From Ottelia alismoides (lineage: Eukaryota > Streptophyta > Magnoliopsida > Alismatales > Hydrocharitaceae): a stretch of DNA of 64,000 bases. The notes under the pieces are model-generated. The model did not search any database and was not told where the DNA came from. It saw nothing but the letters and a program-made list of their open reading frames with translations. Position 1 is the stretch's first letter, and each line of letters begins with the position of its first letter. The stretch is taken from the NCBI GenBank assembly GCA_037367405.1, contig JAZKJV010011400.1:7810501-7874500 (forward strand), in the 5' to 3' direction. Positions 13,301 to 25,300 of the stretch are shown here, in pieces. The translations under genes and the position numbers were made by a program.

Positions 13301-16300
13301 GAAGTTGCTACCAACCCGACGATCACTGTTCAAGTGACCGATGCGGCTGGTAATTCATATTCAGAAGTCATGACAATCTCGGTGACATCGGTAAACGATA
13401 ACACGCCGGTCATCACCAGCAACGGCGGTGGGGCTACGGCCAGCATCAACGTCGCTGAGAACTCAACCGTCGTAACCACCGTCACCGCCGCCGATGCCGA
13501 TCTGCCCAGCCAGACACTCATCTACTCGATCGTCGGTGGTGCTGATGCAGCCTTGTTCTCGATTAGTTCGACCACCGGCGCACTTAGTTTCATTACTGGA
13601 CGCAACTTTGAATCTCCTTCCGACGTTGGAGCGAATAATGTTTACGACGTGACCATCCGCGTTGATGATGGAACCTTCTGGGATGACCAAACGATCGCAG
13701 TCACGATCACGAATGTCAATGAAGCACCAACGGACTTGTACGCTGTCCCTTCGGTAACTGAGGCCAATGTGCTCGGATACTACAGCTTCGCTTCGGCCAA
13801 TAATCTCGGCCGTGACGATGCAGGCGGAACATCTCCGATCACTTTTAGTGAAACTGTCGGACAAGTCACGGGACCAAACGGTAGCGGCGCATTGGATCTA
13901 TCGGGCGGAGCCCACGGAAACATCGCCAGCATGACCACCGGTGGCGCCATGACCATCGCGACTTGGGTTCGCTTTGATACGCTCTCGGCTAACGGTTGGG
14001 AACGAGTAATCGATCTGGGCCAGAGCACCAGCGGTGGCATTGGCAACATTTACATCGGCCGGGAAGCCACAACCAATAACCTGACCTTCACCATTGAGAA
14101 GAACGGTATCTACACGCATCGAGCGACTGCCAATGCGGCGATAGTCAACGGTACTTGGATGCATGTAGCCGGAACTGTCGACGCCTCGGGCAACATGACG
14201 CTGTATATCAATGGAACTGTCGTTGCCACTCAGACCGGAGTCGCCCCGGATGTAGGCACTCGGACCAATCACTTCATCGGTAGATCCAACTGGGCCGGCG
14301 ATGGTGCCTTCGATGGCGCCATCGATGACCTGTTGATCACCAATGGAGCTATGAGCGCAGCGGGAATTGCGACCCTATACCAGCAAGCTAACAACTTTTC
14401 ACTCGCAGAGAACAGCTCCAACGGCAGCCTGGTCGGCACATTCCTGGTAACGGATCCGGATGCCGCCAACACTTATACCTACGCTCTGGACGATGATGCC
14501 AGCGGTGCCTTCGCAATCAATAGCACAACTGGCCAGATCACGGTGAACAACAGTTCGCAGTTGAACTTCGAAGGAGATCCAACGGTATCGCTAGTGATTC
14601 GGGCCACGGACCAAGGTGGACTGTTCCGCCACGAGACGCTCACTGTAAATTTGACCGCAATCAATGAGGCTCCCACATTCGCAGTGGGCCCAGGTCGAAA
14701 CCATCTGGCTCTCAGTGGGATGCAATTCGGAAACGCCATCGCCCAACAAACCGATGGCAAGTATGTCATGGCTGGATGGAGCGACGAGGCCGGTACACGC
14801 GACTTTGTCGTCGTTCGCTACAACTTCGACGGCTCTCTAGATACGACGTTTGGTGGAGGTACTGGCTACGTCGTCACGGCCGTCGGTGCAGGAGCCGATG
14901 AGGCTCAGGATGTTCGTATCCTGTCGAATGGAAAAATCTTGGTCCAAGGTTTTTCGTCCAATAGTGGCAATGACATATCGTTCGTGCAATACAACTCTGA
15001 CGGGACGCTCGATACCAGTTTCGGTGGCGGAACCGGCAAAATCATGTCGGGACTCGTCGGCGAAGACACCGGCTATAGTATGGCCATTCAAAGCGATGGC
15101 AAGATCCTGGTGGCCGGTACCAATGGCAGCGACTTTTTATTGGTTCGTTTCAATGGCAATGGTTCGCTCGATACAAGCTTCGGAACCTCAGGCCGAGTAA
15201 CAACCGACTTTTCTTCAGGCTCCGATATTGCCCGCGCCATAACGATCTTGTCCGACGGCAAGATCGTACTGGCTGGGCAGGCTTTCAACAGTTCTACCTT
15301 CAGCGACTATGCGGTAGCGCGATACAACAGCGATGGCTCACTGGATACCACCTTCAATAGCACCGGCAGAGTCACTGTGGACTTCGGTACATCCACCGAC
15401 CAGGCATACGGCCTGGCCATCCAAGCCGATGGCAAGATCCTGGTCAATGGCTTTACCAATAACGGCGGCACGACTGATAACGGAATCATTCGCTTGACCA
15501 CCGCGGGGGCACTGGATACGAGCTTTGGAGGTACTGGCAGGATTTCGACGGCCATCGGCTCAGGCAGCGACTTTGCCTTCGACCTGAAGGTTCAATCCGA
15601 TGGCAAGATCCTCAGTTCCGGATACGCCAGCCTGTCCGGCAATGACTTTACCGTCGTTCGCTACAATTCCAACGGCAGCCTGGATACCACCTACGGCACA
15701 GGCGGCATTGCGATCGCTAACTTCAGCGCGACAACCGATGATCGTGGCACCAAGATGTTCTTGCAAGCGGATGGTCAGGTCGTCATGGCTGGTGGTACGA
15801 CGCAGTCGGGAACTTACGATCTGGCCTTGGCTCGGTTCAATCCGGATGGCTCAGCCGATGTCACATTTAACGCCAGCAATACGCTGGGCGGCACAGTCAG
15901 TTACACCGAAAACGGCAGTGCCGTTGTCATGGACAGCAATGTGTCGATCTTTGATGCTGAGTTGACCAGTAACTTTAGCGGTGCCACGCTAACGCTTACG
16001 CGCAGCGGTGGGGCCAATGCTCAAGACCAGTTCTCCGCCACAGGTACCCTCAGCACTTTAACTCAAGGCGGCAACCTCGTCGTAAGTGGAACCACGATCG
16101 GTACTGTCACCACTAACAGCAGTGGTACTCTGCTGTTGACATTCAACAGTAACGCGACGCGAACGCTGGTTGAATCGGCCATGCGTCAACTGGCATACAG
16201 CAACACTAGCGACGCGCCACCGTCCAGCGTACAGGTCAATTGGACCTTCAGCGATGGCAACACCGGTTCGCAAGGCTCAGGTGGCGCGCTCTCAACGACC

Positions 16301-19300
16301 GGTAGCATCACGGTAAACATCAACGCAGTCAACGATGCGCCTGTACTGACTCCATACAGTCCGTCAGCGTCGTTATTGGAAAATGGCGCGACCTATTCGA
16401 GCACCATCGCATCGCTGTTGGGGTCGAGCGTCACTGATGTCGATAGCGGGGCACTTCAAGGCATCGCCATCTCCAGCGTAACGTTGGCCGGTGGAACCCT
16501 GGAATACAGCCTTGACGGCACCAATTGGCAGGCAGTTGGCAGCGTTTCTAACACCAGTGCGTTACTGTTACGTTCGACAGACCAGCTCCGGTTCACGCCC
16601 AGCACAACCACTGGCGGCACAACACTCATCAGCTACAGCGCTTGGGATCACACATCCGGTGCAGCCGGCGGTTCAGCCAACGTGACCGCCACCGGAGGCA
16701 CGACAGCATTCAGTTCAGCCACAGATACTTTCACTTTCAATGTGGCCGCGGTGAACGATACGCCGACGATCAGCGCACCTGGAGCGGCCCTCTCGGCCAC
16801 TGAGCAAACAAGTCTTGCCCTGCATGGTACCGGCTTTACCCTGGCAGATGTCGATGCCGGAAGTGGAACAATGCAGCTGACGATGAGCGTCGGGCAAGGC
16901 ACTCTCACGCTTTCAGCAGGCAACTCCGGTATTAGCGTCGCCTCTGGAAATGGGACGTCTAGCGTTATCATCACCGGCACGCTTACTCAATTGAACAGCC
17001 TTTTAGCTGGCAGTACGACGGGCACAGCTACCTATTTCAACTCTAGTGACTCACCGGCCAGCTCTACAACGCTGGTTCTAACGGTTAACGATCAAGGCAA
17101 CACGGGTAGCGACCCAGGCCTCAGCGGCGACGGCTCCAGTGAGCAAGCTAGTCATACGCACACGATTAACCTGACTGCTGTGAACGATGCACCGATTAAC
17201 TCAGTTCCTGGGGCATTGGTCACCGGCGTGAATACGCCGCTAATCCTGTCGGGTGCTAATGCATTGCAGATAAGCGATATCGATGCGGCCAGCAGCACCT
17301 TGCGCATAACGTTGAGCGTCACCAACGGTACGCTGACTCTCAGTAGCACCAGCGGTCTGAGCTTTACAAACGGTGATGGTATCAGCGACAGCACGATCGT
17401 CGTAACTGGCACCCTGGCAAGCCTGAACGCGGCCTTGGATGGGATGCAGTTTACACCGACAGGCGGCTATTCCGGTTCGGCCTCGATTAGCCTGCAAACG
17501 GAGGATCTGGGTAACACAGGCACCGGTGGCAGCCTGAGCGATACTGATATCGCAATCATTCAAGTCGGTGGCTTCAGATTCCAAGATGGAGTCAATGGTT
17601 ACGTTGGTACACAAGACACTTATGTATCCAGCTCAGCCAGCAATACAGCATATGGCAGCGCCGCCTCGGTATTGGTCGATGATCCTGTTCAACAGGGCTT
17701 GATCCGTTTCGACAATCTATTCGGTAGCGGCGCCGGTCAGATTGCTTATGGCTCCACGATCACCACCGCCACTTTATCGATTTATGTGACTGGCACAGAC
17801 AACCTCGATTCGGTCAATGTACACCGCATGTTGACCTCTTGGACGGAATCTTCGACTTGGAATACGCTTTCATCTGGCATTCAAGCCAACAACGTCGAAG
17901 CTGCCGCCACTGTGTCGTACACGATCGATGCTGGTGTCGGCGGTTGGATCACTATCACCGGCTTGACTTCGACGGTGCAAGCCTGGTCCGACGGTGCAGC
18001 CAATCATGGCTGGGCCTTACTGGGAAACAACGCTGACAATTGGACCTTCCATTCCTCGGAATTCTCCACCGTAGCGTTACGCCCTTACTTAACCGTCAAC
18101 TTCACCGGTCCACAATCGGCCGATATTGACCTGGACGCAAACGACAGTACAGGAGCCAGCGGCAGCGGAGCCGTCCGTACATGGACAGAGAACGGCGGCG
18201 CGGTCGCAGTTGTAGATACCGATGCCACCATCACCGATGCTGACAGCGGCAACCTGCAATCGATGACCGTCACCATCGCCAATCGCCAAGACGGGACAGA
18301 TGAGTCGCTCGCGGCCAATACAGCCGGCACTTCGATCACGGCCAGTTACGATAGCTCGACCGGAGTGCTCACGCTCAGCGGTAGCGACTCGTTGGCCAAC
18401 TATCAGCAAGTGCTTCGTACGATCACCTACAACAATAGTAGCGAAGCGCCATCGACTACGGTGCGACTGATCACTGTCCAAGCCTCTGACGCCTACATCA
18501 ATAGCAACATCGCAACCGCCACCATCAACGTCGTCAGCCTTAATGATGCTCCAGAGCTGGACTCGGCTGGCACCATGACTTTTGCCAGCATCACCGAAAA
18601 CGATGTCAATAATCCCGGCAACACAGTAGCCTCGCTGATTGCTTCGGCAGGTGGTGACCGAATAACCGATGTGGATGCGAGCGCTCTTGAAGGAATTGCC
18701 GTGACTGGCTTGATCAGTGGCAATGGTACCTGGCAATACTCGACCGACAACGGTACTAACTGGACCGATGTTGGTTCGGTAGGCAATGGTTCAGCACTGC
18801 TGCTACGCAGCACAGACTTACTGCGATTCGTTCCCAATGGGCAGAACGGTACCGCCGGTGACGTCACCTTCCGAGCTTGGGATCAAACTTCAGGCGTTGC
18901 GGGTACCAAGGTAGATACCTCGATCAATGGAGGTACATCCGCGTTCAGTACAGCCACTGAAAGTGCTTCAATTGTCGTCACCTCAGTCAATGACACTATC
19001 GGTTCTATCAACGATACCAATGCAGCAGCCAGCACGGTAGCAGAAAATGCATCGCTCGGAACTGCGGTAGGGATCACTGCTCAAGCCATGGATGTTGACG
19101 CGGGTGATACCGTCACTTACTCACTCGATTACAGCGCCGGTGGTCGCTATGCAATTAACAGTGTCACTGGTCAAGTAACCGTGTCCGCAGCGCTCGACGC
19201 TGAGAATCAATTCAGCGAAACCATTGTGGTTCGCGCTACCAGCAGCGACGGCAGTAGCGTGACCCAAGGCTTCGTGATCACCGTAACCAGCGTCAATGAA

Positions 19301-22300
19301 GCCCCGCACGATATTCGTATCCCGATCGCCGTAGCCACTGAAAACTTTGAAGGCGGCGCCAGTGGTTGGAGCAATACACAGACGGTCGACGGTGGACCGA
19401 CTCTGACCAACTATCTGGGCGGCTGGGGTAATGAGTTGGCCGGAGCGCAGGTCTTCAAAGACTTTGCCCTCTCAGGTTTGCAGAGCAGCGTAACGCTCAG
19501 TTTCGACATGTATGAAGTAGATACGTGGGATGGCGAAGCCTTCAAAGTCTGGATTGATGGGGTCGAATACAGTTCTCAGAGCTTGTGGTTGGATGCCTAC
19601 AGTAATTTTTATCTTGGCCGTGAGACCGAACTCAGCATTACACAGCAGATAACCACCGGAACATCCAACCTCTCAGGCTCGGCAACTTTCGAAGATGAAA
19701 TCCGGCGGTATACATTCACCATCAACACAACGTCCACCAATATTCGGCTAGGCTTCTCGAGCACTAGCGACGAGCCCGGCTACAACGAACATTGGGGTGT
19801 CGATAATCTGTCGATCGTTGAAAACCGGCCCAACTTGTCTGTGGCCGAGAATGTTGCCAGCGGAACAGTCGTCGGTAGTGTCCAAGGCTACGACGTCGAC
19901 GCCGGCACTACACTGACATACTCGCTGACCGACACCGCAGGCGGCCGATTCGCCATCCACAATACCACTGGGCAGATCACTGTTGCCAACGGCAGCTTAC
20001 TGAATTTCGAAGCGTCTACTTCGCACGCCATCTCGGTTCGCACCATGGATCAAGGTGGCTTGACGTTCGACAAAGTAGTAACGATCAACTTGACTAATGT
20101 CAACGAAGCCCCGATCGCGACCTCGGATGCAGCTACAGCCGTAGAGGCTGGTGGAACCTCAAATAGTACCGCCGGTACCAATCCCACTGGAAACGTCTTG
20201 ACCAATGACACCGATGCCGATGCTGGTGATACCAAGACGGTTATCGGTGTCGCAGCAGGGTCAATTACTAGCGCGTCGGGCTTTGTCGGGTCAACCGTGA
20301 GCGGCGCGTATGGTTCGATCGTTATCGCGGCCGATGGTTCCTACACCTATTCGGTCGATAACAGCAACGCCACTGTCGAGGCTTTACGCCACAGCGGACA
20401 CACGCTTACCGATGTTTTTACATACACGCTCACTGATGCCGGTGGCCTGACTAGCACGACGCAAATCACCGTCACCATCCAAGGTGCTAACGACGCACCA
20501 ATCGCTTTGGCGGACTCGGCTACTGCGATCGAAGCCGGCGGTATTGGCAATGGGACAGCCGGTACCAACCCGACAGGCAACGTACTTTCAAATGACACTG
20601 ATCCCGATTCTCCTGCCAATGGTGAAACGAAATTGGTCACAGGCGTCGCTACGGGAGTTCAGCTTAACGCCACCGGAAATGTAGCCACCAGCGTCAGTGG
20701 TCAGTACGGTTCAGTCACGATCGCTGCAGATGGTTCATACACCTACACAGTCGACAACTCCAATACCACCGTTCAAGCCCTTCGAAATAGCGGACAGTCA
20801 GTTACGGACGTGTTCACCTACACGCTGACCGATGCAGGTGGAGCGACCTCCACAACCCAGTTGACCGTCACGATTCAGGGCAGCAACGATGCACCAGTCG
20901 CCGTGGTCGATACGTTTACAGCCATTGAAGCCGGCGGCGCCAGCAATTCAGTTGCGGTCACCAATCCCACTGGAAACGTTCTGACCAATGACACCGACCC
21001 GGACTCAGCACCCAATGGCGAAACGCAGACAGTCACGGGTGTTGCGGCCGGAGCACAGGCCAGCGCCACTGGCAATGTCGCTACCAGCGTCGCAGGGACC
21101 TACGGGTCGATCAACATCGCGGGCGATGGAACGTATACCTATACGCTAGATAACAACCTGGCCAGCGTTCAAGCCCTGCGAAACACCGGCAATACATTAC
21201 AGGATGTCTTCACTTACACCATTACTGATGCCAGCGGCTCGACCAGTACCACCCAAGCCACGGCAACCATTCAAGGGGCCAACGATGCGCCTATTGACGT
21301 GGTCGCCACTCGCTATTTATCGACTCTCACTCCTGTTGCCTCCAACAATACCTACAGTGGAATCCTCAACGACGTGGACCACACGACCAACCCCTTGATT
21401 CTCGATGGGGTCTCGTTCGCCCGTGGCATTGGCATGCATGCGCCAACCAGTGGCGTCTCAACGGTTGATTACGCAATCGATGGAGCCACCACCTTCAAGG
21501 CCACCATCGGAATCAACGACTATACGACGGGCACCTTTGGTTCGGTGATTTTCCGAGTCTATGTCGATAACGTTCTGCAATACACCAGTGGCACTCTGTC
21601 TTCTACCAGCGCACCTATCGATCTGGTGCTCAACACAAGTGGCGGCGGTACTCTGCGATTGGAAGTCGACAACGCGGGTAATGGTAATTCCTCAGACCAT
21701 GCCGTCTGGTTTAATGCGCGGTTGGAAGGCGGAAGTCTGGGACTGAGCGCCGCCGAGAACTCCACCAGCGGCACGGTCGTGGGCTCAGTCAATCGTATCG
21801 ATGCAGACTGGGGTGATAATGCGACCTATACCTTAATTGATAGCGCAGGTGGTCGATTCGCTATCGATTCAGCCACCGGCTTATTGACCGTGGCCAACGG
21901 CAGCTTACTCAATTACGAAGGGGCTACGTCTCATAACGTAACGGTACGAGCCACCGACACCGCTGGCGCGACGTATGACAAAGTGCTGACGATAACATTG
22001 ACGGACGTAGACGAATTCAACGTCTCAACACCGGTCGACAGCAATCCATCGAGCAATCAAGTAGCTGAAAACGCTGCCACTGGGACCTTGGTCGGCGTTA
22101 CAGGCCTGGCCACCGATGCCGACGCGACTACTAGCCAAGTGACCTACTCGCTGGACGATAATGCAGGTGGCAGGTTTTCCGTAGACGCCAATACGGGTGT
22201 CGTGTCCGTAGCTAACGGCAGCCTGCTGAACTTCGAATCGGCCAGCTTCCACTCTATAACTTTGCGGGCCACATCAGCCGACGGCTCGTTCGCTACTGAA

Positions 22301-25300
22301 ACCTTTACGATCAGTCTCAGCGATATCAACGAAGCCCCCATCACTGCCATCACCGATGCGGATGCGACCAGCGACCGCGTTTTGGAAAACGCGACGATCG
22401 GCACGGCAGTTGGTATCACAGCCAGCGCCTCGGATCCAGATGGCTCGGCCATCGTGACCTACAGCCTGGATGACAATGCAGGCGGACTGTTCACGATCAA
22501 TGCCAGTAGTGGCGTAGTGACCGTCGCCGCAGCCATCGATCGAGAAGCTGCTGCCAGTTATAACATTACGGTTCGTGCCACCAGTTCCGATACATCGTTC
22601 GCACTCGCCAGCTACACGATCCTCATAGGAGATGTTGACGAGTTCGATGTTGGCTCGGTTACCGATACCAATCTCACCGCCAACTCGGTGTTGGAAAATG
22701 CCACCATCGGAACGTCCGTTGGTATCACAGCTTCGGCCTTTGACAGCGATGCCACCAACCATGCGATCACTTACTCATTGACCAATGACGATACTGGTAG
22801 GTTCGCGATTCACGCAGCGACCGGTGAAGTGACTGTGGCCGGCGCGATCAATCGGGAAATTGACGGAGCTACGCGCTGGATCACAGTTCGTGCTACTTCA
22901 TCTGACGGATCTTACACCGACCAGATCTTCTCCATCGATGTGCTGGATATTGACGAATTCGATATCACCCAACCAATGGACAGCGATCCGGCAGCCAACA
23001 ACATCAGCGAGAATGCGACCAATGGAACGATCGTTGGCATTACCGCAATCGCAAGTGATTTCGATGCCACCAACAGTGGTGTCACTTACACGCTCGATGA
23101 TAACGCTGGCGGTCGATTCGCTATTGATGCCACCACGGGTGTCGTGACCGTAGCCAATGGCAGCCTACTGGACTACGAAGCTGCGCTGAGCCACTCGATT
23201 ACGGTTCGCGCCACCTCAATGGATGGCTCCGTGGCCACTGGATCATTCGCCATCATGTTGAGCGATATCAATGAATCCTCCGTGACCCAACCGACCGACT
23301 TGGATGCAGCGGCCAACTTCACGCTCGAAAACGCTACCCTTGGCAGCCTGGTCGGCATCACTGCCGCTGCCACCGACAGCGATGGCACCGACACAGTCAC
23401 TTACACACTGGACGACAGCGCCGGAGGCCGCTTTGCGATCGACTCGAACACCGGTATCGTCACGGTAGCCGGTACGCTCAACCGTGAACAGTCTTCCCAA
23501 TACGACATCGTTATCCGGGCCAGCAGCAGCGATGGATCGTGGTCTATCCAGACCTTTACGATCCAGATTGGCGATGTCGACGAATTTGATGTGGGGCCGA
23601 TCAGCGATTTCGACGGTGCGACCAACTCAGTGCAAGAGAATGCCTCAATCGGAACTGCCGTCGGCGTCACAGCGACAGCCAGCGACAGCGATGCCACGAC
23701 CAACATCATTACCTATTCACTGCTGAACGACGATGGCAGTCGGTTCGCCATCGATGCCAATACAGGTGTCGTCACCTTAGCCGCTTCGCTCAACCGAGAG
23801 GTCGATGGTCCATCCCGACTGATAACCGTGCGAGCCACCTCGACCGACGGCTCATTCACTGACCAACAATTCACCATCAATCTGGCCGATGTAGACGAAT
23901 TCGATGTCAGCACACCGCAAGACGTTGACGACTCAACCAATCGTCTGGACGAGAACGCCGCCAATGGGACGCTGGTGGGGATCACCGCAGCGGCCGTCGA
24001 TAGCGATGCTACTGCCAATTCCATCACCTTCAGCCTGGACGACGATGCTGGCGGTCGCTTTATGATCGACTCCGTTACGGGAGTGGTCCGTGTCGCCAAT
24101 GGGAGTATGCTGAACTACGAAGCTGCCACTAATCATACGATCACGGTGCGGGCAACTTCCGCCGATGGTTCGGCAGCCGTACAGAGTTTTGTTATCCAAC
24201 TTGACGACGTCAACGAGTCTGCCATCTCGGCGCTGATCGATAGCGATATTACCGCCGACTTCACCCTCGAGAATGTAACGCCGGGTAGTCTGGTCGGCAT
24301 CACCGCTCTGGCAAACGACGCCGACGGTACAGCCACGATCACTTACAGCTTGGATGATAGCGCAGGTGGACTATTCACGATCAACTCCAGCACGGGTATC
24401 ATCACCGTTGCTGCCGCCATCGATCGTGAATCCGCCGCCAGCTACAGCCTTATCGCGCGGGCGACCAGCAGCGACAGTTCGACTACCACGCGCGCTTTCA
24501 CCATAACTGTCGGAGATGTTGACGAATTCGATGTCGGTCCAATCAGCGATATCAATCTGGCGGGGAACTCAGTTTCCGAGAACGCCACAGTCGGTACTCT
24601 GGTAGGCATAACGGCCAGTGCCAGCGATAGCGATGCGACCAACAATGCAATTACCTATTCGCTGACCGACGACGACGGTGGTCGATTTGCGATTCATTCG
24701 GTAACTGGCATAGTCACCGTGGCCGGCTCGCTGAATCGCGAAACGGATGGTAGCCTGCGCACGATTACGATTCGCGCCACTTCAGCCGACGGTTCCTACA
24801 CCGACCAGAGCTTGACGATCGATCTGCTCGATGTGGACGAGTTCGACACCAGCCAGCCTGTCGATATCGATCCATCGGTCAATACAGTCTCCGAAAATGC
24901 GGCTAGTGGAACGGTTGTGGGAATTACCGCCAACAGCAGCGATGCTGATGATACAACCAGTTCGATCACGTATTCGCTTGATAACGATGCAAATGGTCGC
25001 TTCACGATCGATAGTATCACGGGAATGGTGACCGTCGCCGATAGCAGCCGGCTGGATTTCGAGTCAGCCACCAGCCACACCATTACCGTAAGGGCTACGT
25101 CAGCGGATGGCTCTGCGGCTGTTCAAGACTTTACGATCAATCTAACGGATGTGAACGAATCAGGCATTTCGCCGGTTTCCGATGCTGATGTCGCTGCGGA
25201 CTTCGTGCTTGAAAACTCGAGCCTCGGGAGTGCAGTGGGCTTGACGGCGCTGGCCACAGATTCTGATGGCACCGATTCAGTCGCTTACTCGCTGGATGAT